From positions 32,795 to 96,794 of the forward strand of contig NZ_KB822614.1 in the NCBI RefSeq assembly GCF_000364625.1: a stretch of DNA of 64,000 nucleotides, in the 5' to 3' direction. This DNA comes from Pseudomonas thermotolerans DSM 14292 (GTDB lineage Bacteria > Pseudomonadota > Gammaproteobacteria > Pseudomonadales > Pseudomonadaceae). Under the pieces are notes generated by a model, which saw nothing but the letters and a program-made list of their open reading frames with translations, did not search any database and was not told the origin of the DNA. A program made the translations under genes and the position numbers. Each line of letters begins with the position of its first letter. The stretch's first letter is position 1. This document shows positions 39,589 to 49,520 of this stretch, piece by piece.

Positions 39589-41205
39589 TTACAGCCGCGC
39601 CACGCCGAAGGTGTTGGGCTTCAGCGGGCGCACGGCGGCCTCGGCGCAGATGTCCAGCAGGTAGCCGAGCAGCCGGCGGGTGTCGCGCGGGTCGATCAGC
39701 CCGTCGTCCCACAGGTTGGCGGTGCCGTACAGCGCGGTGGACTGGCTGTCGAGCTTCTGCGCGGTCATCTGTTCCAGCATGTCGAGCATCTTCGGATCCG
39801 GCTCCTTGCCCTCCTTGGCATGCTTCTCCTCGGTGACGATGCGCAGCACCTTGCCGGCCTGGGCGCCGCCCATCACCGCGGTGCGGCTGTTCGGCCAGGC
39901 GAAGATGAAGCGCGGGTCCAGGCCGCGCCCGCACATGGCGTAGTTGCCGGCGCCGTAGGAACCGCCGACCACGATGGTCAGCTTGGGCACCCGGGCGTTG
40001 GCCACCGCCTGGATCATCTTCGAGCCGTGCTTGATCACGCCGTTCTGCTCCGACTCGGTGCCGACCATGAAGCCGGTGGTGTTGTGGAAGAACAGGATCG
40101 GCGTGTTGCTCTGGTCGCAGAGCTGGATGAACTGCGCCGCCTTGGCCGCGCCCTGCGGGGTGATCGGCCCGTTGTTGCCGATGAAGCCGCATGGCTGGCC
40201 CTCGATCTGCAAGTGCCCGCAGACGGTCTGGCTGTCGAACTCGTTCTTGAAGTCGAGGAACTCCGAGCCGTCGGCGATGCGCGCGATGATCTCGCGCACG
40301 TCGTAGGGCTTCTTGGCGTCCGCCGGGACTATGCCGAGCAGCTCCTCGGCCGGGTACAGCGGCTCGCGCCAGGTTCTGGCCGGGCGGGCCGGCAGCTGCT
40401 GGTTCCAGGGCAGCATGGCCATGATGTCGCGAGCGATGCGCACGCCGTCGGCATCGTTCTCGGCCAGGTATTCGGCGGTGCCGGCCACCTGGGCGTGCAT
40501 CTCGGCGCCACCCAGCTGTTCGTCGGTGGCGATTTCCCCGGTGGCGGCCTTGAGCAGCGGCGGGCCGGCGAGGAACATCTTGGCCTTGCCGCGGACCACC
40601 ACCACGTAGTCGGAGAGGCCCGGCTGGTAGGCGCCGCCGGCGGTTGAGGAGCCGTGCACCACGGTGATCTGCGGCAGGCCCATGGCCGACATGCGCGCCT
40701 GGTTGGCGAAGCCGCGGGCACCCTCGACGAAGATCTCCGCCGCATAGTTGAGGTTGGCGCCGCCGCTCTCCGCCAGGGTGACCACCGGCAGCTTGTTCTC
40801 GAAGGCGATCTGCTGCAGGCGCAGGGATTTCTTCAGGCCGCTGGGGGAAATGGTGCCGCCCTTGATGGCGCTGTTGTTGGCGATCACCAGGCAGCGCACC
40901 CCGGCGACGTAGCCGATGCCGGCGATGATGCCGCCGCCGGCTTGGGTGCCGTCCTTGTCGTCGTGCAGCTTGTAGCCGGCCAGGGAGCACAGCTCGAGGA
41001 AGGGGGCGCCGGGGTCGAGCAGCAGGTTGAGGCGCTCGCGGGGCAGCAGTTGGCCGCGTCGCTCGAACTTCGGCTTGGCTTCCTGGGCCTTTTCCAGCAC
41101 CTTGCGCTCTACTTCGCGGAAGCTGGCCACGGCCGCCAGCATGGCCTCACGGTTGCGGGCGAAGTCTTCGCCGTGGACGTCGATTGCTGACTGGATCACG
41201 GGCAT
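39589..41205 (-). CDS. atuC: AtuC, geranyl-CoA carboxylase beta (carboxyltransferase) subunit
   Basis: A 538-residue carboxyltransferase with two crotonase-like halves. It has the acyl-CoA and carboxybiotin oxyanion regions around G-G-A-N-L-N-Y (residues ~155) and G-G-S-Y-G-A-G-N-Y-A-M-C-G-R (residues ~417). It transfers CO2 from AtuF-biotin to geranyl-CoA. The start M-P-V-I-Q-S (41205) is used because GGAG lies 10 bases upstream, inside the end of atuB. Five bases separate the two genes. Confidence 0.92.
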   Translation of the reverse strand: MPVIQSAIDVHGEDFARNREAMLAAVASFREVERKVLEKAQEAKPKFERRGQLLPRERLNLLLDPGAPFLELCSLAGYKLHDDKDGTQAGGGIIAGIGYVAGVRCLVIANNSAIKGGTISPSGLKKSLRLQQIAFENKLPVVTLAESGGANLNYAAEIFVEGARGFANQARMSAMGLPQITVVHGSSTAGGAYQPGLSDYVVVVRGKAKMFLAGPPLLKAATGEIATDEQLGGAEMHAQVAGTAEYLAENDADGVRIARDIMAMLPWNQQLPARPARTWREPLYPAEELLGIVPADAKKPYDVREIIARIADGSEFLDFKNEFDSQTVCGHLQIEGQPCGFIGNNGPITPQGAAKAAQFIQLCDQSNTPILFFHNTTGFMVGTESEQNGVIKHGSKMIQAVANARVPKLTIVVGGSYGAGNYAMCGRGLDPRFIFAWPNSRTAVMGGAQAGKVLRIVTEEKHAKEGKEPDPKMLDMLEQMTAQKLDSQSTALYGTANLWDDGLIDPRDTRRLLGYLLDICAEAAVRPLKPNTFGVARL

Positions 41206-41210
41206 TTTTC

Positions 41211-42080
41211 TTATTCTCCGTCCTTCAGTACGTCGGGTTGGTAGGCGCGGTGGAAACCGTTGTAAGACTCGCTGTTGCGGGCCTTGCCCAGGGTCCAGGC
41301 GCGGGTGCCGAGGCTGGCGGCGCCGTCGATGCGCAGGGTGGCGCCGCTGATGAAGCTGGCGCCGGGGGACAGCAGGAAGACGATGGCCGAGGCGATCTCC
41401 GCCTCGGTGGCGATGCGCTGCAGCGGCACGTGATCCTTGAGGGAGCGGATCATGTTCTTCATGGCGTCCGGGTAGGTGTCCATGCCGCTGGAGGCCACCC
41501 AGCCGGGGGCCACGGCATTGACCCGCACCCCGGCGTGGCCCCATTCGTAGGCGGCGGTCTTGGTGAAGTTGTCCATGCCTGCGCGGGCCGCCCCGGAGTG
41601 GCCCATGCCCGGCATGCCGCCCCACATGTCGGCGAGCATGTTGACGATGCTGCCGCCGTGCTTGGACATGCTCTGCATGAAGACTTCCTTGGCCACCAGG
41701 AAACCGCCCACCAGGTTGGTGCGTACCACCGCCTCGAAGCCCTTCTGGTTGATCCCCACCAGCGGCGCCGGGAACTGCCCGCCGGCGTTGTTGACCAGGT
41801 GGTGGATGCGCCCGCGTTCCTCGACCACGGCCCGGACCATGGCCTTGACCGCTTCCTCCTCGCGGATGTCGCAGGTGTGGAAGCTGACGCTGCCGCCGTC
41901 CTCGACGATCTCCGCGGCGGTCTTCTCGAGTTTCTCCGGCTTGCGACCGACCAGCACCACATGGGCCCCCAGGGACGCCAGTTCGTGGGCGGTGCAGCGG
42001 CCGATGCCGCTGCCGCCGCCGGTCACCAGGATGGTCTGGCCGGCGAAGAGATCGGGTCTGAATACCGAGTCGTAGCGCAT
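41211..42080 (-). CDS. atuB: AtuB, short-chain dehydrogenase/reductase
   Basis: A 289-residue SDR with T-G-G-G-S-G-I-G at residues 20-27 and N-N-A-G-G at 97-101. The usual catalytic Tyr-xxx-Lys is replaced by D170-N-F-T-K174. It most resembles the trans-2-enoyl-CoA / 2,4-dienoyl-CoA reductase branch, in which Asp or Glu can take that place. Its exact reaction in terpene breakdown is not known. Its start ATG (42080) lies 58 bases after atuA. Confidence 0.85.
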   Translation of the reverse strand: MRYDSVFRPDLFAGQTILVTGGGSGIGRCTAHELASLGAHVVLVGRKPEKLEKTAAEIVEDGGSVSFHTCDIREEEAVKAMVRAVVEERGRIHHLVNNAGGQFPAPLVGINQKGFEAVVRTNLVGGFLVAKEVFMQSMSKHGGSIVNMLADMWGGMPGMGHSGAARAGMDNFTKTAAYEWGHAGVRVNAVAPGWVASSGMDTYPDAMKNMIRSLKDHVPLQRIATEAEIASAIVFLLSPGASFISGATLRIDGAASLGTRAWTLGKARNSESYNGFHRAYQPDVLKDGE

Positions 42081-42138
42081 TGTCGAGTTCCGAATTGGGT
42101 TGAAGCCAGGGGCGGCGCGCTGGCCGCCCGTGCATGGG

Positions 42139-43926
42139 TCAGAGTTGTTCGGCCAGCGCCCTGGGCACCGCCACCGGGAACTCCAGCAGCTGCTGGGCGA
42201 AGGCCTTGCCCTGGGGGTCGATGCGCAGGCTGGCGACACCGCCGCCGCCCAGGGCGTTCTCCAGCAGGAAGTTCAGGCTGTGGCTGCCCGGCAGGTACCA
42301 GCGGCTGACCTTGCCGGTCTGCGGATCCAGCACATGCTGCATCCACTCGGCCACCGCGCCGGGGGTGAGTGCGCGGGCGATCCATGGCAGGTATTCGGGC
42401 TTGCGAGCCATCACCCCGATGTTGCTGTGGTTGCCCTTGTCGCCGGAGCGGGCCACCGCCAGCTTGACCAGCGGCACGCTGACCTCGCCGGCTTCGCTGG
42501 CTTCCGGTGCGGGGAGGTCCTCGGCCAGTTGCGCCGGGTCGAAGCGCTCGACGCTGGGCAGAACGACCGGGGTGCGCTGGCCGTCGATCTCCACTTCCAG
42601 CTGACAGGCGCTCTTGTCCACCAGGAAGGAGAACAGGCGGATCACCGGGTAGACGGTGGGCCGGCCGCCGACGATGCCGGTGAGGCCCGGGGCCATGCCG
42701 GTGGAGGCCTGGGCGATCTCCTTGGAGAACAGCACCAGGGCTTCCTTCTTGGCGTGGCTGACCGCCAGCTTGACCACCAGCTCGCGGGTGTCGCCGCGTC
42801 GGCCGTGGGCGCCGTAGGTGGCCTCGCTGCCGAGCAGCTCGATGCTCACCTCGCGGTACGGGCCCCAGCCGCGCTCGGCGAACATCTCGCTGGTCTTGTT
42901 GATGATGGCCTGACCGACCCGCTCGGCCTTGGCCTTGGCGTCGATGCCGGCCAGCACGCAGCTGGCGGTGCAGCGGAAACCGTCCGGGTAGGTGGCGCTG
43001 ACCTTGTAGCTGTCGGTGGGCGGCAGGCCACGGGCGCCGCTGACGCGCACGCGGTTGTCGCCGGCCTGCTCGAGCTTCACCTGGGTGAAGTCACAGACCA
43101 CGTCGGGCAGCAGGTAGGCGCGCGGGTCGCCGATCTCGTAGAGCATCTGCTCGCCGACGGTGAAGGGGGTGACCAGGCCGCCAGTGTTCTCCGGCTTGGT
43201 AATCACGAAGCTGCCGTCGGCCTCCACTTCCAGCACCGGGAAGCCGATGTGTTCGTAGTCCGGCACCAGCTGCCAGTCGGTGAAGTTGCCGCCGGTGCTC
43301 TGCGCGCCGCATTCCACCAGATGGCCGGCCAGGGCGGACTGGGCCAGGCGGTCGTAGTCGTTCCAGGCCCAGCCGAATTCATGGACCAGCGCGCCGGTGA
43401 CCACCGCGCTGTCCACCACGCGGCCGGTGATGACGATGTCGGCACCCTGCTTGAGCGCCTCGACGATGCCCGGGGCGCCCAGGTAGGCATTCACCGAGAC
43501 GCACATGGGCGGCATGGGCGCGCCGCTGAACATCTCCCTGGTGCCGGCCTTGGCCAGTTCGCCCACCTTGTTCTGCAGGCTGTCGCCGTGCAGCACGGCG
43601 ATCTTCAGGTTCACGCCGGCCTTCTCGCAGGCGGCGGCCATGGCCGCGGCGCAGGCGCTGGGGTTGACCCCGCCGGCGTTGCTGATGACGCGGATCTTCT
43701 TCGTGGCGATCTCGCCCAGCAGGGGCGCCAGCACTTCGACGAAGTCCTTGGCGTAGCCCTCCTGGGGATTCTTCAGGCGGGCCCCGGCCATGATCGACAT
43801 GGTGATCTCGGCCAGGTAGTCGAATACCAGATAGTCCAACTCGGCACCGCGTACCAGTTGTGCGGCAGCGGTGGAGGTGTCGCCCCAGAAGGCCGAGGCG
43901 CAGCCAATGCGTACGGTCTTGCTCAT
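42139..43926 (-). CDS. atuA: AtuA, DUF1446 acyclic terpene utilization protein
   Basis: A 595-residue protein that begins the operon. It matches the AtuA/DUF1446 family: [12 protein letters not shown] near the N-terminus, a large central domain (about 1-450) and a C-terminal tail domain with S-H-S-L-N-F-L near residue 565. Its biochemical role is unresolved; an HMG-CoA-lyase-like or hydrolase part of the pathway has been suggested in the family. The ATG at 43926 is preferred over an upstream in-frame GTG at 43944. Its promoter region contains the operator pair at 43965-44038. Confidence 0.88.
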   Translation of the reverse strand: MSKTVRIGCASAFWGDTSTAAAQLVRGAELDYLVFDYLAEITMSIMAGARLKNPQEGYAKDFVEVLAPLLGEIATKKIRVISNAGGVNPSACAAAMAAACEKAGVNLKIAVLHGDSLQNKVGELAKAGTREMFSGAPMPPMCVSVNAYLGAPGIVEALKQGADIVITGRVVDSAVVTGALVHEFGWAWNDYDRLAQSALAGHLVECGAQSTGGNFTDWQLVPDYEHIGFPVLEVEADGSFVITKPENTGGLVTPFTVGEQMLYEIGDPRAYLLPDVVCDFTQVKLEQAGDNRVRVSGARGLPPTDSYKVSATYPDGFRCTASCVLAGIDAKAKAERVGQAIINKTSEMFAERGWGPYREVSIELLGSEATYGAHGRRGDTRELVVKLAVSHAKKEALVLFSKEIAQASTGMAPGLTGIVGGRPTVYPVIRLFSFLVDKSACQLEVEIDGQRTPVVLPSVERFDPAQLAEDLPAPEASEAGEVSVPLVKLAVARSGDKGNHSNIGVMARKPEYLPWIARALTPGAVAEWMQHVLDPQTGKVSRWYLPGSHSLNFLLENALGGGGVASLRIDPQGKAFAQQLLEFPVAVPRALAEQL

Positions 43927-43964
43927 TGGAATTGTTCCCGTCACATAGGATGTGCGATGACATT

Positions 43965-44038
43965 ACCAAGCAAGCGCTTGGTTTGAAAGTCCCCGCGACA
44001 AATTTATTCGCCGGAGATACCCCGAGCGCTTGCTTGGT
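43965..44038. promoter_or_regulatory. Double inverted operator for AtuR between atuA and atuR
   Basis: ACCAAGCAAGCGCT (43965-43978) and its exact reverse complement AGCGCTTGCTTGGT (44025-44038) are separated by 46 bases. The left copy continues into TTGGT-like sequence, giving an inner palindrome CAAGCGCTTG (43971-43980). AtuR of P. aeruginosa is known to repress atuABCDEFGH from this region; the paired sites fit a TetR-type repressor of both divergent genes. Confidence 0.82.
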
Positions 44039-44111
44039 GGGCGGTCCAGCGCATAGATTGCCAGCCATCGAGCGATGGCCGTGGCCGTCCGGACGGGAAG
44101 GAGAAACGAAG

Positions 44112-44735
44112 GTGGAAGAACAGAAGTCCCGCGAAGTGCTCCGCACGCTGGTCGAGAGTGGGCAGGTGACGGACCCGGAAAGCCCGCGTGGCAAGCTGCT
44201 GCAGACGGCGGCGCACCTGTTCCGGACCAAGGGCTTCGAGCGCACCACGGTGCGCGACCTGGCCAGCGCAGTGGGCATCCAGTCCGGCAGCATCTTTCAC
44301 CACTTCAAGAGCAAGGACGAGATCCTCCGCTCGGTGATGGAGGAGACCATCCTCTACAACATTGCGCTGATGCGCGCGGCGCTGGCCGAGGCGGGCACGG
44401 TGCGCGAACGGGTGCTGGCGCTGATCCGCTGCGAACTGCAGTCGATCATCGGCGGCACCGGCGAGGCCATGGCGGTGCTGGTGTTCGAGTGGCGCTCGCT
44501 GTCGGAGCAGGGCCAGGCCCACATCCTCAAGCTGCGCGACCTCTACGAGGAACTCTGGATGGACGTGCTGAGCGAGGCGAAGGAGGCCGGCTATTTCAAG
44601 GGCGATCCCTTCATCCTGCGCCGTTTCCTGACCGGCGCGCTGTCCTGGACCACCACCTGGTACCGCGCCGAGGGCTCGATGAGTCTGGATCAGCTGGCCG
44701 AGGCGGCGCTGACCCTGGTGATCAAGGAGGGCTAG
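44112..44735 (+). CDS. atuR: AtuR, TetR-family repressor of the atu operon
   Basis: A 207-residue TetR-type regulator. The helix-turn-helix is at about residues 32-65 (A-A-H-L-F-R-T-K-G-F-E-R-T-T-V-R-D-L then G-S-I-F-H-H-F-K-S-K). The start is GTG at 44112, with GGAAGGAG 9 bases upstream. It is divergent from atuA across the operator pair, the arrangement expected of the known terpene-responsive repressor. It converges on the diguanylate cyclase gene with only four bases between stops. Confidence 0.9.
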   Translation: MEEQKSREVLRTLVESGQVTDPESPRGKLLQTAAHLFRTKGFERTTVRDLASAVGIQSGSIFHHFKSKDEILRSVMEETILYNIALMRAALAEAGTVRERVLALIRCELQSIIGGTGEAMAVLVFEWRSLSEQGQAHILKLRDLYEELWMDVLSEAKEAGYFKGDPFILRRFLTGALSWTTTWYRAEGSMSLDQLAEAALTLVIKEG

Positions 44736-44739
44736 CGCC

Positions 44740-45666
44740 TCAGCTCGCCATGCTGAGGCGGTTGCGGCCTTCGCGCTTGGCGACGTAGAGCGCGTCGTCG
44801 GCGCGGCGCAGCAGACTGCGGGCCGACTCGCCCGGCTGCAGGGTGGCGCAGCCGAGGCTGATGGACAGCTGCAGCGGCTTGCCTTCCACGGCGCACTGGA
44901 GGTTCTCCACCGCATGGCGCAGGCGTTCGCCGACCAGCGCGGCGGCTTCGCGGCTGGTGTTGGAGAGCAGCACGAGGAATTCCTCGCCGCCGAAGCGGAA
45001 CACCATGTCCACGTTGCGCAGCTGGCGCTTCAGGGCGCCGGCCACCGAGCGCAGCACCTCGTCGCCGACCCCGTGGCCGTGGGTGTCGTTGATCCGCTTG
45101 AAGTGATCCAGATCCAGCATCAGCAGGGACAGTGGCTGCAGGCTGCGCCGCGCCAGGTCCACCTCGCGCTGCAGGGCCTGGTCCATGGCGATGCGGTTGC
45201 CGGTACCGGTCAGCGGGTCGCGCAGCGCGCTCTGCACCGCGGCGCGGTAGAGCAGGGCATTGCGCAGGGGGAAGAGCAGACAGGCGAGCAGCGATTCCAA
45301 CTGGCCCAGCTCTTCGTCGCTGAAGCGCTGGTTGCGGCGGAAGGTCAGCTCGCCCAGGTAGTCGCCGTCGTGGCTGAGGTGGTAGCTGGCCGAATGGGTG
45401 GCCCGTTCACCGAACTCCAGGCGCAGGTCGTGGGCCGGCATCTGGTAGACCAGGGCATTCAGCGGAATCAGCTGCTGCACTTCCTGGAAGAACACCTCGA
45501 GGATGCGCTCCAGCTCCAGGCTGGTCTGCAGCTGCAGGTTCAGCTGCTGGCGCAGCTGGGCGAGGCTGCGCGGATGCAGAGTGGCCTTGCGCCTGGCGGG
45601 AAAGCCCAGACGCTGGAGTTTGGCGGCATCGAAGTCGATGGTGTTGGAGTGGCTTGGGGGCAGCAT
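44740..45666 (-). CDS. GGDEF-domain diguanylate cyclase
   Basis: A 308-residue protein. The N-terminal half (about 35-140) is a probable GAF-like or other sensory domain with no transmembrane helix. The GGDEF domain (about 142-305) has an intact active site G-G-E-E-F at residues 226-230 and an inhibitory I-site R-x-x-D at 217-220, five residues upstream. It should make cyclic di-GMP in the cytoplasm and be product-inhibited. Its upstream region is AT-rich. Confidence 0.9.
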   Translation of the reverse strand: MLPPSHSNTIDFDAAKLQRLGFPARRKATLHPRSLAQLRQQLNLQLQTSLELERILEVFFQEVQQLIPLNALVYQMPAHDLRLEFGERATHSASYHLSHDGDYLGELTFRRNQRFSDEELGQLESLLACLLFPLRNALLYRAAVQSALRDPLTGTGNRIAMDQALQREVDLARRSLQPLSLLMLDLDHFKRINDTHGHGVGDEVLRSVAGALKRQLRNVDMVFRFGGEEFLVLLSNTSREAAALVGERLRHAVENLQCAVEGKPLQLSISLGCATLQPGESARSLLRRADDALYVAKREGRNRLSMAS

Positions 45667-45794
45667 GATTTCGGTAGAGCCTCTGATGCATAAAGCAGCG
45701 ATGCAGGGCTTTGAGCGATTTTCATGCCAGTTGGTTCAAAAAGCCTAAAAATCCTTATTTTTCAATAATTTGGCTGTTCTTCTCGATGGCTGGG

Positions 45795-45830
45795 TGCCAT
45801 CATTCGCCAGTAAACCGGCGAATGATGGCA
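45795..45830. other. Perfect 14-bp inverted repeat
   Basis: TGCCATCATTCGCC, 8-base loop, GGCGAATGATGGCA. It lies between the end of the SDR gene and the start of the GGDEF gene, both on the minus strand. There is no T-run after it on either strand. It may terminate or separate the SDR operon, or be an operator for the GGDEF gene. The surrounding bases (45667-45868) hold no gene. Confidence 0.5.
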
Positions 45831-45868
45831 AAGAGCTGTCATTTTTCTGGCGAGGCGTCTAGAACGGC

Positions 45869-46609
45869 TCATTGGGCGTTGAACGCCTGGCCGTTGACGC
45901 CCCGGCTGTCCGGTCCCATCAGGTACAGGTAGACCGGCATGATCTCTTCCGGCAGGGGGTTGTTCAGCGGGTTCTCCGCCGGGTAGGCCTGGGCGCGCAT
46001 GGCGGTGCGGGTGGCCCCGGGGTTGACGCTGTTGGCGCGCACGTTGGCGACGCCGTCCAGCTCGTCGGCGAGGGTCTGCATCAGGCCTTCGGTGGCGAAC
46101 TTGGAGACCCCGTAGGCGCCCCAGTAGGCGCGTCCCTTGCGACCCACGCTGCTCGAGGTGAAGATCACCGAGGCGTCCGGCGAGAGCTTGAGCAGCGGCA
46201 GCAGGGTGCTGGTAAGCATGAAGGTGGCGTTGACGTTGATGTGCATGACGCGCATGAAGTTCTCGCCGGAAAGCAGCTCCAGCGGCGTGCGCGGGCCGAC
46301 GATGGAGGCGTTGTTGAGCAGGCCGTCGAGGCGCCCGAAGTTGCTCTCGACGGTCGCCGCCAGCTCGTCGTACTGGTGCGGCAGGGCGGTTTCCAGGTTG
46401 AAGGGGATGACCACCGGTTGCGGATGGCCGGCCGCCTCGATCTCGTCGTAGACCTGGTTGAGGTTTTCCTCGGTCTTGCCCAGCAGTAATACGGTGGCGC
46501 CGTGGGCCGCGAAGGTCTTGGCGGCGGCCGCGCCGATGCCGCGCCCGGCGCCGCTGATCAGGATCACTCGGTCCTTGAGCAGGTCGGGGCGGGCGGTGTA
46601 GTCGAACAT
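45869..46609 (-). CDS. YciK-like short-chain oxidoreductase
   Basis: A 246-residue SDR. It has the cofactor motif S-G-A-G-R-G-I-G near residue 19, L-N-N-A-S near 98, a catalytic Ser-containing strand (I-F-T-S-S-S-V-G) and an intact Y-G-V-S-K near 161. It is closest to the YciK family, whose substrate is uncertain. It is in the same direction as mupP and ubiG, 78 bases downstream of mupP. Confidence 0.85.
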   Translation of the reverse strand: MFDYTARPDLLKDRVILISGAGRGIGAAAAKTFAAHGATVLLLGKTEENLNQVYDEIEAAGHPQPVVIPFNLETALPHQYDELAATVESNFGRLDGLLNNASIVGPRTPLELLSGENFMRVMHINVNATFMLTSTLLPLLKLSPDASVIFTSSSVGRKGRAYWGAYGVSKFATEGLMQTLADELDGVANVRANSVNPGATRTAMRAQAYPAENPLNNPLPEEIMPVYLYLMGPDSRGVNGQAFNAQ

Positions 46610-46687
46610 GGGGGTGTCTCCTCGGAAGGGCTGCGGGCGTCGCGCCGCAGGCTTCAGGTTAAGGCGGATGGCGTCAGGGGCGGCAGG

Positions 46688-47359
46688 CTAGCAGCCGCAC
46701 AGCGCCCGATCCAGGATGGCGCGCAGCTCCAGCGGGTGGTCGACCACCACGTCGGCGCCCCAGTGGCGGGCGTTGTCGTCCGGGTGGATGTAGCCGTAGC
46801 TGACCGCCGCGGTGCGCGTGCCGGCGGCGCGGCCGGCCTCGATGTCGCGCAGGTCGTCGCCGATGAACAGGGCTTCCGCCGGCTGGATGCCGAGCTTCGC
46901 ACAGGCCAGCAGGAGCATTTCCGGATCCGGCTTGCTGCGGCTGACGTGGTCCGGGCAGACCAGTACCGCCGAGCGTTCGGCCAGGCCCAGGTCGCGCATG
47001 ATCGGCTCGGCGTAGCGCAGCGGCTTGTTGGTGACCACTCCCCAGCGCAGGCGGGCGCGCTCGATGTCCTCGAGCAGCTCGGGGATGCCGTCGAACGGCC
47101 GGGTCAGCACCGCGCAGTGATTCTGGTAGCGCTCCAGGAACTCCTGGCGCAGCGGTTCGAAGTCCGGGGCCTCGGGATCGAGGGCGAAGCCGGTGGCGAC
47201 CATTGCCCGAGCGCCGCCGGAGACCACGTCGCGGATGGTCTTCTCGGGCAGCGGCGGCAGGCCGCGCTCGGCGCGCATGGCCTGGGTGATGGCGATGAAG
47301 TCCGGCGCGCTGTCGAGCAGCGTGCCGTCCATGTCGAAAAGTACCGCGCGCAGCCGCAT
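46688..47359 (-). CDS. mupP: N-acetylmuramic acid 6-phosphate phosphatase (HAD family)
   Basis: A 223-residue HAD phosphatase: D-M-D-G-T-L-L-D-S near residue 9, V-V-T-N-K near 113 and [10 protein letters not shown] near 170. Its position directly after ubiG marks it as MupP in Pseudomonas, which removes phosphate from MurNAc-6-P in the cell-wall recycling route to UDP-MurNAc. Annotation as phosphoglycolate phosphatase (Gph) is common for this gene. Start and ubiG stop overlap by one ATGA-like base set. Confidence 0.82.
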   Translation of the reverse strand: MRLRAVLFDMDGTLLDSAPDFIAITQAMRAERGLPPLPEKTIRDVVSGGARAMVATGFALDPEAPDFEPLRQEFLERYQNHCAVLTRPFDGIPELLEDIERARLRWGVVTNKPLRYAEPIMRDLGLAERSAVLVCPDHVSRSKPDPEMLLLACAKLGIQPAEALFIGDDLRDIEAGRAAGTRTAAVSYGYIHPDDNARHWGADVVVDHPLELRAILDRALCGC

Positions 47360-48060
47360 CACGCCTCCTTGAGCGTCTGGATCATATAGTTGACGTCGAC
47401 GTCCGCGGCCAGTTTGTAGTGCTTGGTCAGCGGGTTGTAGGTCAGTCCGACGATGTCCTTGACCTCCAGGCCGACATTGCGGCACCAGGCGCCCAGCTCC
47501 GAGGGGCGGATGAACTTCTTGAAGTCGTGGGTGCCGCGCGGCAGCAGGCGCAGCAGGTACTCGGCGCCGATCACGGCGAACAGGTAGGACTTGGGATTGC
47601 GGTTGATGGTGGAGAAGAACACCTGACCGCCGGGCTTGACCAGGCGCTGGCAGGCGTCGATCACCGAGGCGGGGTCGGGCACGTGCTCGAGCATCTCCAG
47701 GCAGGTGACCACGTCGAACTGCCCGGGCTGCTCCTCGGCCAGGGCCTCGGCGGTGATCTGCCGGTACTCCACCGCCACCCCGGACTCCAGCTGGTGCAGC
47801 CGGGCCACGGCCAGCGGCGCCTCGCCCATGTCGATGCCGGTCACCGTGGCGCCGCGCTGGGCCATGGCTTCGCTGAGGATGCCGCCGCCGCAGCCGACGT
47901 CCAGCACCTTCTTGCCGGCCAGGCCGCCGACGTGTTCGTCGATCCAGTTGACGCGCAGCGGGTTGATGTCGTGCAGCGGCTTGAACTCGCTCTCGCGGTC
48001 CCACCAGCGGTGGGCGAGGGCCTCGAACTTGGCGATTTCGGCGTGATCGACGTTGCTCAT
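47359..48060 (-). CDS. ubiG: Ubiquinone O-methyltransferase
   Basis: A 233-residue SAM methyltransferase. The glycine-rich SAM motif [12 protein letters not shown] is near residue 55. The UbiG N-terminus [10 protein letters not shown] near 13 and P-L-H-D-I-N-P-L-R are typical. It performs both O-methylations in ubiquinone synthesis, whose product is the electron acceptor of the SdhCD complex encoded earlier in this window. Translationally coupled to mupP. Confidence 0.95.
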   Translation of the reverse strand: MSNVDHAEIAKFEALAHRWWDRESEFKPLHDINPLRVNWIDEHVGGLAGKKVLDVGCGGGILSEAMAQRGATVTGIDMGEAPLAVARLHQLESGVAVEYRQITAEALAEEQPGQFDVVTCLEMLEHVPDPASVIDACQRLVKPGGQVFFSTINRNPKSYLFAVIGAEYLLRLLPRGTHDFKKFIRPSELGAWCRNVGLEVKDIVGLTYNPLTKHYKLAADVDVNYMIQTLKEA

Positions 48061-48083
48061 GACGACTCCTTGGAAGGGGAAAT

Positions 48084-49415
48084 TCAGTGGACCTTGCCGG
48101 CGATGCGTTCACCCCAGGTGCGACTGGTGGCGAGGATGCGCTCTTCGTCCAGGCGGGTCAGCCGGCCAGCGTCGAGCAGTTGCTTGCCGCCCACCCAGAG
48201 ATGCTGCACGCAGTCGCGGGTGCTGGCGTAGATCAGTTGCGACACCGGGTCGTAGATGGGTTGCTGGGCCAGACGCGAGAGGTCGAAGGCAACCAGGTCG
48301 GCAAGCTTGCCGAGTTCCAGGGAGCCGGTTTCCTCCTCCAGACCCAGGGCGCGAGCGCCGTTCAGGGTGGCCATGCGCAGGGCGCGGTGAGCGTCCAGGG
48401 CGCTCGCCGAGCCGGCCACGGCCTTGGCCAGCAGGGCCGCCGTGCGGGTCTCGCCGAGCAGATCGAGATCGTTGTTGCTGGCCGCCCCATCGGTGCCGAT
48501 GGCGACGTTGACGCCGGCGTTCCACAGACGTTCCACCGGGCAGAAGCCGCTGGCCAGCTTGAGGTTGGATTCGGGGCAGTGGATCACGCTGCTGTTGGTT
48601 TCCACCAGCAGGCCCAGGTCCTCGTCGTTCACCTGGGTCAGATGCACGGCCTGGAAGCGCGGGCCGAGCAGGCCTAGGCGGGCGAGCCGGGCCAGAGGGC
48701 GCATGCCGTGCAGCTCGAGGCTCTGCTGGACCTCGAAGGCGGTCTCGTGGACGTGCATGTGGATGCCGGCGTCCAGCTCCTCGGCCAGCACGCGGACGTT
48801 CTCCAGCCGGGCGTCACCCACCGAATAGGGCGCGTGGGGACCGAAAGCCACCTTGATGCGTGGGTGCAGCTTGAGGTTGTCGAACAGCTCCAGGCCCTTG
48901 CGCAGCGCCTCGTCGGCGTCGCGGGCGCCGGGGGTGGGGAAGTCCAGCACCGGAATGCACATCTGCGCGCGGATGCCGCTCCTGTGCACCCGTTCACTGG
49001 CCACTTCCGGGAAGAAGTACATGTCCGAGAAGCAGCTGATGCCGCCCTTGATCTGCTCGGCGATGGCCAGCTCGGTGCCGTCGCGGACGAACTCCTCGTC
49101 GACCCAGCGCGCCTCGGCCGGCCAGATGTGCTCCTTGAGCCAGGCGAGCAGCGGCAGGTCGTCGGCCAGGCCGCGGAACAGGCTCATGGCGGCATGGCCG
49201 TGGGCGTTGATCAGGCCGGGGGCGAGGAGGTGGCCGGGCAGCTCGCGGATTTCCCGGGCGGCGTGGCGCATGGCCTCGGCGCGTGGGGCGAGCAGCACGA
49301 TGCGGCCGTCGCGCACGCCCAGGGCATGGTCCTTCCAAACGACGCCGGCCGGCTCGACGGGAACCAGCCAGGTCGGCAACAGCAGCAGGTCGAGTGGTGT
49401 AGACAGGTCGGACAT
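48084..49415 (-). CDS. mtaD: 5'-methylthioadenosine deaminase (TRZ/ATZ family)
   Basis: A 443-residue metal-dependent deaminase. Visible are N-A-H-G-H-A-A-M-S (HxH metal ligands near residue 72), [15 protein letters not shown] near 225 and G-T-D-G-A-A-S-N-N near 325. In P. aeruginosa the orthologue deaminates methylthioadenosine to methylthioinosine. Divergent mtnA supports the same salvage route here. The ATG at 49415 is used because upstream frame extensions run past the mtnA promoter and have no family match. Confidence 0.87.
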   Translation of the reverse strand: MSDLSTPLDLLLLPTWLVPVEPAGVVWKDHALGVRDGRIVLLAPRAEAMRHAAREIRELPGHLLAPGLINAHGHAAMSLFRGLADDLPLLAWLKEHIWPAEARWVDEEFVRDGTELAIAEQIKGGISCFSDMYFFPEVASERVHRSGIRAQMCIPVLDFPTPGARDADEALRKGLELFDNLKLHPRIKVAFGPHAPYSVGDARLENVRVLAEELDAGIHMHVHETAFEVQQSLELHGMRPLARLARLGLLGPRFQAVHLTQVNDEDLGLLVETNSSVIHCPESNLKLASGFCPVERLWNAGVNVAIGTDGAASNNDLDLLGETRTAALLAKAVAGSASALDAHRALRMATLNGARALGLEEETGSLELGKLADLVAFDLSRLAQQPIYDPVSQLIYASTRDCVQHLWVGGKQLLDAGRLTRLDEERILATSRTWGERIAGKVH

Positions 49416-49451
49416 GGTCGGCGTTCTGCGCGCTATCCCGGAGAATCCGGC

Positions 49452-49489
49452 AGTATAACCGAGCACCCGGTCGGGAGGATGGCTATAAT
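49452..49489. promoter_or_regulatory. Divergent promoter elements between mtaD and mtnA
   Basis: A perfect TATAAT at 49484-49489 faces mtnA, 32 bases before its start. On the other strand a TATACT (49452-49457) faces mtaD. Both lack strong -35 boxes. Confidence 0.42.
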
Positions 49490-49520
49490 CGGCGGTTTTG
49501 TTCTTCAGGTGGGGTAGGTG

